A stretch of DNA of 64,000 nucleotides, taken from positions 134,304-198,303 of the forward strand of contig JAEYNP010000013.1 in assembly GCA_023412495.1 (NCBI GenBank), in the 5' to 3' direction. The notes under the pieces were generated by a model. The model saw nothing but the letters and a program-made list of their open reading frames with translations, was not told the DNA's origin and did no database searches. This document shows positions 53,900 through 62,411 of the stretch, piece after piece. Each line of letters starts with the position of its first letter. The first letter of the stretch is position 1. The position numbers were made by a program, and so were the translations under genes. Source of the stretch: Pseudomonadota bacterium (GTDB taxonomy: Bacteria; Desulfobacterota; Desulfobulbia; Desulfobulbales; Desulfocapsaceae).

Positions 53900-54937
53900 T
53901 CAGACCGGCCAGCCGGAGGTATGCTTGCTGTTGCCGTCCCTGTCGATGACGAAGCACTCGTAGTCGGCCTGACGCTCGATGAACTGGAGACCCGCCTGCG
54001 GCTCCATGACGAAGACGCTGGTGGAGAGGGCGTCGGCATCCATGCACGAGGGAGCCATGATGGTCACACTCGCAGCCAGCTGTGGGGAATGACCGGTCCG
54101 CGGATTGATGATGTGGTGGAAAAGCTTCTCGCTGTCGTAATAGACCTCGTAGTTGCCGGATGTGGAGATCGCCCCGTCCTGCATCCTGACTATGTTCGGA
54201 TATTCTTTCGACTTGTCAGGATCCTGGATGGCTACCGTCCAGGCCTTGCCGCCCGCCGCCTTGCCGCTCACCCGGATATCGCCGGCGGCGTTGATGAGGT
54301 GGTTGACCACGCCCTTTGCCCGCAGGACCTCGGAGGCCCGATCGACGATATAGCCGACGCCGATGCCGTCGAAGGTGATGCCCATGTCGCTGCGATTGAA
54401 ATACAGCGAGCCGTTGTGGAAATGGAGATCCTGGCTGCCGACCAGCTGCGCGGCCTTATTGATTTCAGTCTCGGTGGGGGTGTGTTTTGCGGCAAAGCTG
54501 TTCTTGTATAGATCGATCAGGGGCTTGACGGTGATATCGAAGGCCCCGCCGGTTTCGCGGTGGAAATAAAGGGACCTGGCCACCACATCGAGCACCTCCT
54601 GAGGGGCGGCCTCGAGCTTACCCGAGCCGTTCAGCGATCCGACCGGTGAACTCGCCTCGTAGTGGGTGAGGATCTTGTTCAGCCGGTCCATCTCCTCGAA
54701 GGCAAGACCGATGGCTTCTTCCGCTTCGTCCCTGGAGGGGTGGATGGCGGTCATCGAAACAAAGGAACCCATGGCCAGTTTGGTTTTGGTGACTTTATAC
54801 TCCTTACTGCCGAAGAGCAGGGCCTCGGCCTTTTCGGCGGGAAGCAACGCCGCGGATGCGGCCCCAAGTCCCAGAAGGCCCGAGAGTTTTAAAAATGATC
54901 TTCTTTTTCGATCAAATTGCGTCTCTTGATTTTTCAT
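53900..54937 (-). CDS. apbE: FAD:protein FMN transferase ApbE
   Basis: A 345-residue flavin transferase with a twin-arginine signal (KRRSFLKLSGLLGLG). Family motifs include MGSFVSMTAIH, TGGAFDITVKPL, ITFDGIGVGYIVDRA, NAAGDIRVSG, NPRTGHSP and APSCMDADALSTSVFV. It transfers FMN from FAD to a Thr in flavoproteins. As the last gene of the rnf cluster (81 bases after rnfB), it should load FMN onto RnfG and RnfD on the outer face of the membrane. The ATG at 54937 is preferred to a TTG at 54970 because it starts the signal peptide close to the RR motif. Confidence 0.93.
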   Translation of the reverse strand: MKNQETQFDRKRRSFLKLSGLLGLGAASAALLPAEKAEALLFGSKEYKVTKTKLAMGSFVSMTAIHPSRDEAEEAIGLAFEEMDRLNKILTHYEASSPVGSLNGSGKLEAAPQEVLDVVARSLYFHRETGGAFDITVKPLIDLYKNSFAAKHTPTETEINKAAQLVGSQDLHFHNGSLYFNRSDMGITFDGIGVGYIVDRASEVLRAKGVVNHLINAAGDIRVSGKAAGGKAWTVAIQDPDKSKEYPNIVRMQDGAISTSGNYEVYYDSEKLFHHIINPRTGHSPQLAASVTIMAPSCMDADALSTSVFVMEPQAGLQFIERQADYECFVIDRDGNSKHTSGWPV

Positions 54938-55018
54938 GTTCGTTTCCAATCCGTAATGTGAGGAAAACAAAATAACCTCTATTTATAGTAGCTCCTGAGC
55001 CTTTTGGTTTCACCTTGT

Positions 55019-55894
55019 TCAATTCGCCATCTTGAGCCCGTCCGCAGCATTTCTCGCGATTACCTGGCGAACTTGATAATGCCGGAAGATGTCCCTCGGG
55101 CATTTGGTGACGCAGACGGTCTCGCAGCTTGGCCCATATGCGATGCAGGCCTTGTGGTCTATCTTCACAAGGTTGTTTTCATAAGTGACCGCGCCGGCCG
55201 GGCAGGCCTTTACACACATCTTGCAGCCGATGCACCCCACCTGGCAGACCGCCTTGACATTCTTGCCGAGCTCCTTGGTGGAACAGGGCACGAAGATCCT
55301 CGCCTTCATGGTCTGGATCTCGATAATCTGCTTGGGACAAGTCCGCACACAGACGCCGCAGCTCACGCACTTGTCGGGATTGATGATTGGGAAATTCTCA
55401 ACCATCTCGATGGCGTCGAAGGGGCAGACCTCGGCGCACTCGCCGAGTCCGATACAGGCGTACTGGCACGCGGATGGCCCGCCGAATCCAAGGTTGGCGG
55501 CGGTGCAGGAAGCAAAACCGTAGTACTCATGCTTGTGGCTGACCCGACCTTCGACCCGCGAACAGCGGACCACGGCCAACTGATCCTCTACGGCCGCCAT
55601 CTTTTTGCCGGTAAGCTCGGCAACCTTGTTGGCCACCTTCTCCTTGCCGGGGAAACAGAGGTTCGGCGGGACGTCAGGGTCGGTGACCACGGCGATGGCG
55701 TAGCCCTCGCAGCCGGGGTACCCGCACCCCCCGCACTGGGCGAGCGGCAGCGACTCCACCACATGCTCGATGAGGGGGTTCACCTCCACCTTGAATTTAT
55801 GGGCGGCGATGGCCAGTCCGATACCGAAGAACAGACCGATGCAACCGAGAAGAACCAGGCCGCCTAATGCTAATTTTATCAATTCCGGATCCAT
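55019..55894 (-). CDS. rnfB: Rnf complex ferredoxin-like subunit RnfB
   Basis: A 291-residue iron-sulfur subunit. A membrane helix (about residues 8-30) is followed by the Fe-S domain CGGCGYPGC..C (a [4Fe-4S] site), then several CxxCxxCxxxC ferredoxin clusters (C-IGLGECAEVCPF, CVSCGVCVRTCP, CIGCKMCVKACP, and a final C..C..C..CP set). It takes electrons from reduced ferredoxin and passes them into the Rnf chain. Gene order rnfCDGEAB follows known cases. It lies 53 bases after rnfA. Confidence 0.96.
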   Translation of the reverse strand: MDPELIKLALGGLVLLGCIGLFFGIGLAIAAHKFKVEVNPLIEHVVESLPLAQCGGCGYPGCEGYAIAVVTDPDVPPNLCFPGKEKVANKVAELTGKKMAAVEDQLAVVRCSRVEGRVSHKHEYYGFASCTAANLGFGGPSACQYACIGLGECAEVCPFDAIEMVENFPIINPDKCVSCGVCVRTCPKQIIEIQTMKARIFVPCSTKELGKNVKAVCQVGCIGCKMCVKACPAGAVTYENNLVKIDHKACIAYGPSCETVCVTKCPRDIFRHYQVRQVIARNAADGLKMAN

Positions 55895-55947
55895 ATTCTT
55901 TTCTACTCACTTGAGAAACATAATCTGGTTATTCTTGAGGCAGCATT

Positions 55948-56889
55948 TTAAAAGAGCTGCAGGCCCGAGAAACCGAGAAACGCCATGGCAAATTGCCCGG
56001 CGACTATAAACGCAATAGGCAGTCCCTTGAAGGACGGCGGGATATTGGCCAGCTGCATCCGCTCGCTCACCGAGCTCATCAGGTAGAGGGCGAGCAGAAA
56101 TCCGCCGCCGGCGCCCAGGGCCAACATAAAGGTCTCGAAGACATTGTAATTGTTGTTGGCGAGGATGAGCGGCACAGCGATGATGACACAGTTGGCGATA
56201 ACCAGCACCAGATACACCCCGAAGGAGTTGAACAGGACCGGATTGACCTTCCTGAGAACCGTGTCGATGGCCTGCACCGTGAGGGAGACCAGGCCGATGA
56301 AGACGACGATCTGCAGGAAGTTGAGATTGAACGGAATGAGGATGAAGTTGTAAAATACCCAGCTCATCAGGGCCGATACCACCATGACGATGGTGAAGAC
56401 CACACCCATGCCCTTCGCCGTGGTCTTCTTCTTGGAGGTGCCAAAGAAGACGCAGAGCCCCAGGTACTTGGTAAAAACGAAGTTATTGATCAAGAGAGCC
56501 GAGATGAGGATACCGAAGAGATAACCCAGGTAGGATTTGCTTACCGTGAAGGTGGTCTTCTCGATGCCCGCAAGGCCCTTGGCGACCACTACGTGGGTCA
56601 TCGCCGTGTTCAGCTTGTCCTTGAAGGTAAGGGTCACCCTCTTGCCATCGCCTGAGAGAGCGGCGGAGACCACCTCCAGCTTGATATCCGGATCCGGTTC
56701 CTCGAAGACAGTGTAATTGGCGGGGTTTTCGGCTACAGCCTTGTCCACCGGGGCTGAAAAGGAGACGACAATCTCTTTGTCCCCCTTGAACTTCTGATCG
56801 ACGATCAGTCCTTCGGCCAGCGCAAAAGTTGGAGCAAGCCAGAAGGCCAGGACCGCTAGTATAACCTGAAGATATTTTACCGGAGTCAT
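55948..56889 (-). CDS. rnfA: RnfA with an N-terminal exported Ig-like domain
   Basis: A 313-residue protein, much longer than the usual RnfA (about 190). Residues 1-25 are a signal peptide (LAPTFALA). Residues about 26-115 form a beta-rich domain like the bacterial SbsA Ig-like fold (EIVVSFSAPVDKAVAENPANYTVF, DGKRVTLTFKDKL, HVVVAKGLAG). From about residue 117 it is a full RnfA with six membrane helices (LINNFVFTKYLGLCVFFG, IDTVLRKVNPVLFNSFGVYL, ALGAGGGFLLALYLMSS). RnfA is a core membrane subunit that helps hold an iron-sulfur site. Start and the rnfE stop overlap (TGATG), so the extension is not a sequencing join of two separate genes. Its role is unknown. Confidence 0.9.
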   Translation of the reverse strand: MTPVKYLQVILAVLAFWLAPTFALAEGLIVDQKFKGDKEIVVSFSAPVDKAVAENPANYTVFEEPDPDIKLEVVSAALSGDGKRVTLTFKDKLNTAMTHVVVAKGLAGIEKTTFTVSKSYLGYLFGILISALLINNFVFTKYLGLCVFFGTSKKKTTAKGMGVVFTIVMVVSALMSWVFYNFILIPFNLNFLQIVVFIGLVSLTVQAIDTVLRKVNPVLFNSFGVYLVLVIANCVIIAVPLILANNNYNVFETFMLALGAGGGFLLALYLMSSVSERMQLANIPPSFKGLPIAFIVAGQFAMAFLGFSGLQLF

Positions 56890-57506
56890 CACTTTGCCCC
56901 TTTCTTCTTTTTGTAATAGATTTCAATCCAGTTGAAAAAGCCCATCATCAGGCCGACGACGAAAAATCCGGCGCTCGGCAGGATGAAGAAGAGCAGGGGT
57001 TTAAAGCCAAGCACGTCGAAACCGAGGACAGCGCCGGACCCGAGCAGTTCCCGCACAAAACCGATGACCATCATGCCGATCATAAAGCCGAGCCCCATGC
57101 CGAAAGCATCCCAGAAGGAGTCCTTGACCGATTCCTTGCAGGCGAACATCTCCAGTCGCATAGTGATGATGGCGAAGGCGACGATGATCTTGACAAAGAT
57201 ACCCATCTTGGCATAGGCCTCCGGCAGATAGGCGGCCAGCACCAAATCTATGACGGTCACCCAGGTGGCGATGGTCAGGGTGTAGGTGGGAATCCGGATC
57301 CTCGGGTGGATCACATTCTTGAAGAGCGAGATCGTCAGGCTGGAAAACACCTGCACGAAGAGCACGGCGACACCGAGCATGAATCCGTTCATGACGGTTG
57401 TGGATATACCCACCGCGGGACACATGGAGAGGGCCAGCTTGAAGATAGGATTCTCGCTGAGGATGCCTCTCGCTATCAGCTGCATGCTGCTTTTATCATT
57501 TGCCAT
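56889..57506 (-). CDS. rnfE: Rnf complex subunit RnfE
   Basis: A 205-residue integral membrane protein with about six helices and the family signature LSMCPAVGISTTVMNG near residue 30 and LEMFACKESVKDSFWDAFGMG in the middle. RnfE and RnfA are homologous and form the antiparallel membrane core. It overlaps rnfA by one base. Confidence 0.95.
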   Translation of the reverse strand: MANDKSSMQLIARGILSENPIFKLALSMCPAVGISTTVMNGFMLGVAVLFVQVFSSLTISLFKNVIHPRIRIPTYTLTIATWVTVIDLVLAAYLPEAYAKMGIFVKIIVAFAIITMRLEMFACKESVKDSFWDAFGMGLGFMIGMMVIGFVRELLGSGAVLGFDVLGFKPLLFFILPSAGFFVVGLMMGFFNWIEIYYKKKKGAK

Positions 57507-57525
57507 GTCGGCTACCTCTCACAAG

Positions 57526-58422
57526 TTAAAACGATACAGCAAGCTGCTGTTCTTTCATTACCTTATCCAACACGGCCATGCGGTAGGCAAACTTTGTGAC
57601 GATCCCCTTCACCCCGTCCGCCACGGCCACGGTCGAAATGGTCGCTCCGGTCAGGGCATAGACGTCCTTGTCCTTGTACTGCTCGCGGAACTTCAGGATT
57701 TCTTCCTGGCTCAGCTTACCGTTCAACGCCTCCAGGTAATCGGGCGGGATCGGCGCCTTGACCACATCGATCGCCTTCAGCGCCTCGAAGGGCTTGCCCT
57801 TGAACTGGTTCTTGAAATAGTCCTGGTCGATCTCCGCACCCAGTCCAGGATCTTCTTCATGTTCGAGGACTTCCAGGCCGAGGATGGCGAAAGACGGGTC
57901 GAGTGCCAGCATGACGTGGACGAAGGTCTTGAATCCCTGGAACTTGCCGCCGACCAGATAGGCCACCCGCTGGCCATTGTCGGTGACGATGATGGTCTGG
58001 TCGGCGAACTTCACCTCATAGCCCGGCCCCACCGCCTGCTCCACCGCCTTTTTGCGCGGCTCTGGTTCTAGCGCGTCTTTTTCGCTCAGAGCGATCGGCT
58101 CGGCCTTGATCAGCTGCCCGTTCAGGTCAATATCGACCAGCAGATAGCCCTCGCCTTCACCGTGCCCTTTGGGCACCAGAAAAGCGATGGATTGCCGGTC
58201 GCTGCCGGTGATGACATAGCGATAGACCTCGTTCATGGCCATTGAGGCAGGCGGTTTCGCTTCGCCCTTGTAACCGAGCAGCTCGAACATGACCTGCTGT
58301 TCCTTGACATGCTCGTTATGTTTCTTGGCGTTGCTGGTGAGGATGAAAAAGATGCCCATGACCGAGGCTGCAAGCAGGCAGGACACGGTGAGCCGGAAAA
58401 CTATAGTGATAATGTCTTTCAT
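57526..58422 (-). CDS. rnfG: Rnf complex FMN subunit RnfG
   Basis: A 298-residue protein with one N-terminal membrane helix and an FMN-binding periplasmic domain. The flavinylation motif is LTGATIST with the expected covalent FMN on Thr264, although the usual serine before the glycine is Thr. It is the ApbE substrate encoded by this cluster. It lies 19 bases before rnfE, and its ATG overlaps the rnfD stop (ATGA). The length is longer than the usual RnfG of about 200 residues, owing to an insertion of about 80 residues in the middle. Confidence 0.93.
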   Translation of the reverse strand: MKDIITIVFRLTVSCLLAASVMGIFFILTSNAKKHNEHVKEQQVMFELLGYKGEAKPPASMAMNEVYRYVITGSDRQSIAFLVPKGHGEGEGYLLVDIDLNGQLIKAEPIALSEKDALEPEPRKKAVEQAVGPGYEVKFADQTIIVTDNGQRVAYLVGGKFQGFKTFVHVMLALDPSFAILGLEVLEHEEDPGLGAEIDQDYFKNQFKGKPFEALKAIDVVKAPIPPDYLEALNGKLSQEEILKFREQYKDKDVYALTGATISTVAVADGVKGIVTKFAYRMAVLDKVMKEQQLAVSF

Positions 58423-59474
58423 TTCGCACCTCCCACGGGCGGCGCAAAACGCTGCGGTTTGAAGAAGCTGTCGAGAACGGTACTGAGCGGATTCATAAGG
58501 AGTATCGCATAGCAGATGCCTTCGGGATAGCCGCCCTTCAGCCGGATCAGCACGGTCAAGGCCCCGATGCTGATGCCGAAGACTATCTTGGATATCTTGT
58601 TGGCCGGGCTGGTCACATAGTCGGTGGCCATGTAGAAGGCGCCGAGGATGGCACCGCCGGAGAGCATGGCAAGCAGCGGGTCTCCGGCGAAGTAGCCCTC
58701 GCCGCCGAAGATCCAGCTGAGCAGGGCGATGGTGCCGAGGATCGAGACCGGGATATGCCAGGTGATATAGCCTCTGTAGATGAGGTAGAGGCCGCCCAGA
58801 ACCAGCAGGAAGCCGGAAGTCTCGCCTATACATCCCGGCCGCCAGCCGAGGAAGAAGCTGCTGTAGAGGCTCGCGCCGCTGCCGAAGGCCTGGGTGAAGG
58901 CTTCCATGCCCTGTTCCTTCATGACGGCGAGCGGGGTGGCTGTCGCCACTGCGTCGATCTGGGTGCCCAGATAGGAGAAGATAGCGAAATCCTGGACCGG
59001 GGGCAGCCAGGCGGAGGTCATGGCCACCGGAAAGGAGGCGAGCAGAAAGGCCCGGCCGAGCAGGGCGGGATTGAAGAAATTGTAGCCGATTCCGCCCAGG
59101 AGATGCTTGCCGATATAGATGGCGAAGATCGCGGCCAGGATCGGCAGAAGCGGTGAGACCCCCGGCGGAATGACAAAGGCCATGAGCATGCCGGTGAGCA
59201 CCGCGCTGCCGTCCCGAACGGTTACCGGACGGCCCAGGGCCTTCTGGCTCACCGCCTCGACGACCACGCAGCTGACCACCGAGACCGCCGTGATAAAAAT
59301 CGTCTGGATCCCGAAGATAAAAACCGACAAAACCAGCGGCGGTACCAGGCAGGCCACCACAGTCCACATAATTTTTTCGACCGACTCATTGCTTTTCAGG
59401 TGGGGCGACGTGGAAACCTTCCACCTGCCGACCGGTGAAACAGCCTGGTCGTCCGTCTCTTGCTGTTTGCTCAC
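58419..59474 (-). CDS. rnfD: Rnf complex FMN subunit RnfD
   Basis: A 351-residue membrane protein with eight to ten hydrophobic segments, related to NqrB. Family features include GIGYNFFNPALLGRAFLL, DAVATATPLAVM (Thr180 occupies the flavinylation position), and GGAILGAFYMATDYVTSP. It is part of the ion-translocating module. The GTG at 59474 is preferred because GAGGAGA lies directly upstream; a TTG at 59486 lacks a ribosome site. The short hydrophilic N-terminal extension of about 15 residues is not conserved in the family as I know it. Confidence 0.93.
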   Translation of the reverse strand: MSKQQETDDQAVSPVGRWKVSTSPHLKSNESVEKIMWTVVACLVPPLVLSVFIFGIQTIFITAVSVVSCVVVEAVSQKALGRPVTVRDGSAVLTGMLMAFVIPPGVSPLLPILAAIFAIYIGKHLLGGIGYNFFNPALLGRAFLLASFPVAMTSAWLPPVQDFAIFSYLGTQIDAVATATPLAVMKEQGMEAFTQAFGSGASLYSSFFLGWRPGCIGETSGFLLVLGGLYLIYRGYITWHIPVSILGTIALLSWIFGGEGYFAGDPLLAMLSGGAILGAFYMATDYVTSPANKISKIVFGISIGALTVLIRLKGGYPEGICYAILLMNPLSTVLDSFFKPQRFAPPVGGAK

Positions 59475-59534
59475 GACTCTCCTCAATACTTCTTGTTTAA
59501 TACACCTGCCCGGCAGCGGGCCGGGCGAACCCTT

Positions 59535-59677
59535 TTAGTACCTTAGAAAATCATTTTTGTTTTCTAAAATGATTTTCGTGAAGGTATTTATCCCGTTATC
59601 GGGGTTAGTACCTTAGAAAATCCATTTCTTGTTTTATAAAATGATTTTCGGGAAGGTGCTTATCCCCTTGTGGGGGG
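59535..59677 (+). repeat. Multi-hairpin repeat, tandem pair of hairpin-1 modules between rnfC and rnfD
   Basis: Two adjacent hairpins (TTAGTACCTTAGAAAATC, with TGATTTTCGTGAAGGTA; and TTAGTACCTTAGAAAATCCA, with TGATTTTCGGGAAGGTG), each followed by a CCCC-GGGG stem. They separate rnfC from rnfD. Confidence 0.88.
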
Positions 59678-59698
59678 TAGTACTTTCTCCGGAATTCG

Positions 59699-61024
59699 TT
59701 ATTGCGGCCGCTTCGCCTTCATCTTGGCCAGACGGATAAACTGAACAATCGGTCGCTTCGCCGGACACACATAGGCGCAGGAACCGCACTCGAAGCAATC
59801 GAAAACCCCGAACTGGGCGGTATCCTCGGCCCTTCGCGCCTCCACATAGATGGCGATTTCCTTCGGCTCCAGGCCCATGGGGCAGGCCTCCAGGCACCAG
59901 CCGCAGCGGATGCACTGGCCGTGAGGCCGGGTGTCGATTTCATCCTCGGTGAGAAAGAGCACCGCGGAGGTGGTCTTGGTGACCGGGACATCCAGGCTCG
60001 ACACGGCAAAGCCCATCATCGGCCCGCCCATGATGATCTTGGAAAGACCGGGCTTCAGGCCCCCCAGGTAATCGACGATATCCTTCAGCCTGGTGCCGAC
60101 CTTCACCAGCAGATTGGCCGGACGACCGATACCGCGGCCGGCGATGGTGACCACCTTCTCGTAGAGCGGCTTGCCATAGATCACGGCATCATGGATCGCC
60201 TTGGCGGTGGAAACGTTTTGCACCACCACGCCCACCGCCGACGGCAGGGCCATGGCCGGCACCTTGCGCCCGGTCACCGCCTGGATGAGCTGTTTCTCGG
60301 AGCCTTGCGGATACTTGACCTGCAAGGCTAAGACCTCGATGGTGCCGTCGGGGCCGGAGGCCTCCGCCGCCGCCTTTTTCATCTCGGCTATGGCGTCCGG
60401 CTTGTTGTTTTCGATGCCGATGAAGCATTTCCCGATTCCGAGGATCTTCAGAATGATCTTCGCCCCTTCCACTACCGCCGCCGCCTGTTCGAGCATGACC
60501 CGATGGTCGGCAGTGATATAGGGTTCGCATTCGGCGCCGTTCAGGATGAGGGTATCGATGGGGGAATTGCCGGGCGGCTTCAGCTTGACGTGGGTGGGGA
60601 AACCGGCGCCGCCAATGCCGATGATGCCGGCCTCGTGCACCCTGGCGAGCAGCTCTTCGCCGCTCAGCTGACGCCACTCCTGTTTCTGGTACTGAACGGC
60701 CGGAGCCTCGCGGTCGACGGCGATGGTGATGGAGGGCGCGCTCACCCGGATCGGATGGACCGAAGTGCCGATGTCCTTGATCTTGCCGGCCACCGGAGCA
60801 TGCAGCGGCACCCCGAGCCCCTTCTTCACTTCCCCGATCAGACCGCCCTCGCCGACATCCGCCTTCTTGGCGACCGTCGGGGTGCAGGGGGCACCGATGT
60901 GCTGCCCGAGGATGATTTCCAGCTCATCCGGTACCGGCATGGTTTCTATGGCCAGCCCCTGGGTCTGGCCCTTGAATTCGGGCGGATGAACCCCGCCTTT
61001 GGGAAACGTCAGCAACGATTTCAT
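59699..61024 (-). CDS. rnfC: Rnf complex NADH-side subunit RnfC
   Basis: A 441-residue subunit with an N-terminal barrel-like domain, a Rossmann-like FMN and NADH-binding domain (GIIGIGGAGFPTHVKL, LILNGAECEPYITADHR, VRALPSAV-type VVVQNVST) and two C-terminal [4Fe-4S] clusters (CIRCGWCLEACP and CFECGSCAYVCP). It passes electrons between the Rnf chain and NAD. It is the first gene of the cluster, and a pair of hairpin repeats lies between it and rnfD, which may lower downstream expression. Confidence 0.95.
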   Translation of the reverse strand: MKSLLTFPKGGVHPPEFKGQTQGLAIETMPVPDELEIILGQHIGAPCTPTVAKKADVGEGGLIGEVKKGLGVPLHAPVAGKIKDIGTSVHPIRVSAPSITIAVDREAPAVQYQKQEWRQLSGEELLARVHEAGIIGIGGAGFPTHVKLKPPGNSPIDTLILNGAECEPYITADHRVMLEQAAAVVEGAKIILKILGIGKCFIGIENNKPDAIAEMKKAAAEASGPDGTIEVLALQVKYPQGSEKQLIQAVTGRKVPAMALPSAVGVVVQNVSTAKAIHDAVIYGKPLYEKVVTIAGRGIGRPANLLVKVGTRLKDIVDYLGGLKPGLSKIIMGGPMMGFAVSSLDVPVTKTTSAVLFLTEDEIDTRPHGQCIRCGWCLEACPMGLEPKEIAIYVEARRAEDTAQFGVFDCFECGSCAYVCPAKRPIVQFIRLAKMKAKRPQ

Positions 61025-61098
61025 AACTCTTTAAGAATAGAAAAATAAAGCCTGGCCGAAACACCCTCTACCAGGTCACAGCCGTAAAGATTCTCCGA

Positions 61099-62082
61099 TC
61101 AGGACAATCCGCCATAGTATTTCATAAATTGCGTACGTTCGAACACCGCAGGATTCTCGGCATGAGCATAGCTCAGACGGCCCCGGAACTGAGCCAGGTC
61201 CGCAAAAGAATTCTTCGTCATCCATTCGTTCAGTCCCTGCAACATGGCCGGGATTTGGGCCAGGCCGTTCTTATAGAGCGTCGAGACGACCTGTACTGCG
61301 GTGGCCCCGGCGAGGAGCTGCTTGATCAGACCCTGGCTGTCGTGAACGCCGGTGGAGGCCACCAGGTCCTTGTCGATCTGGCCGTACATGAGGGCCATCC
61401 AGCGCAGAGGGCCACAGCCTTCTGCCGGGGTGCTCAGTACATCGGCCGACTTGATCTCCATCTTCTCCACGTCGATATCCGGCGAATAATAACGATTGAA
61501 GAGGACGAAGCCGGCGACCTTGTTGGTCCAGGCGATCTTGCGGATGAGGCCGGCGAGCGAGGCGGAGTAGCTGCTCATCTTCAGGGCAACCGGGATCGTC
61601 ACCATGCCGGCTACGGCCCCAATGATCTCAAGGTATTTGTTCTCGTTCTCCTCGCTGGTCATCCGGGGATTGGAAGGCAGCAGCGAGATGTTCAGCTCTA
61701 TGGCATCGGCACCCTCCTGCTCGACCGACTTGGCAAAAGAAACCCATTCGCTGGCCGAGACGCAGTTGATGCTGGCGATGACGGGGATATCGACTGCCTT
61801 TTTCGCTCCGGCAATAAGCTTCAGATAACTCTCCACTTCATTGCCGCGAGTGTAGGCGCGGATGTAGTCCATGGCTTCCGGGTAATCCGCAGTGTAACTT
61901 TCCAGGTTGGAGGCGAATTCCGCCTGAATCTGCTCTTCAAAAAGAGATTTCAAAACGACCGCTGCGGCGTTATGATCAGCCAGTTCCTTAATTTTGTCCA
62001 CACTGTTGGTAAAGCCGCAACTACCCACAATCAGTGGATTTTTCAGGTCAAGCCCCAGATATTTCGTCCTAAGATCACTCAT
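61099..62082 (-). CDS. Dihydroorotate dehydrogenase-like FMN protein
   Basis: A 327-residue flavin-binding barrel protein of the class 1A dihydroorotate dehydrogenase-like group. Visible features are NPLIVGSCGFTNSVDKI at the N terminus, an active-site-like Cys in VIASINCVSASEW, LNISLLPSNP in place of the NxSxPN family motif, and ALKMSSYS and FVLFNRYYSPDID. Paralogues of this type are common in anaerobes and often are not the pyrimidine enzyme. No other pyr gene is near, so a different oxidoreductase role is possible. Confidence 0.87.
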   Translation of the reverse strand: MSDLRTKYLGLDLKNPLIVGSCGFTNSVDKIKELADHNAAAVVLKSLFEEQIQAEFASNLESYTADYPEAMDYIRAYTRGNEVESYLKLIAGAKKAVDIPVIASINCVSASEWVSFAKSVEQEGADAIELNISLLPSNPRMTSEENENKYLEIIGAVAGMVTIPVALKMSSYSASLAGLIRKIAWTNKVAGFVLFNRYYSPDIDVEKMEIKSADVLSTPAEGCGPLRWMALMYGQIDKDLVASTGVHDSQGLIKQLLAGATAVQVVSTLYKNGLAQIPAMLQGLNEWMTKNSFADLAQFRGRLSYAHAENPAVFERTQFMKYYGGLS

Positions 62083-62411
62083 ACGTCCGATGTTTTCTCC
62101 ATTTTAAAGAATCTGCCTGGCATGAAAAAAATCCATAAATATCCGGGCAAAAACATGTGCAATTTATGCTCAAAAAAGCCTTTCACCCAAGTACACGCAG
62201 ACAGGTAGAAATACAAAATTCACACAGAAAATCAACATTATTTTAGCGAGTTACCACGTAACATCGGGTAATTGGCTGTTATTAATATTTATAATTTTTA
62301 TTTCACCAGTCAAACAAATCCAGGTTATAAAGACCTTCAGCAATTCAACGAATTGTGCAACATTTCGGCACAAATTTCTAACCGGCCGAAGATTCTAAAA
62401 AATAACCACAT
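62083..62411. other. AT-rich gap between divergent genes
   Basis: About 330 bases, clearly AT-richer than the surroundings, with no gene seen. It probably holds the promoters of the flanking genes. Confidence 0.5.
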
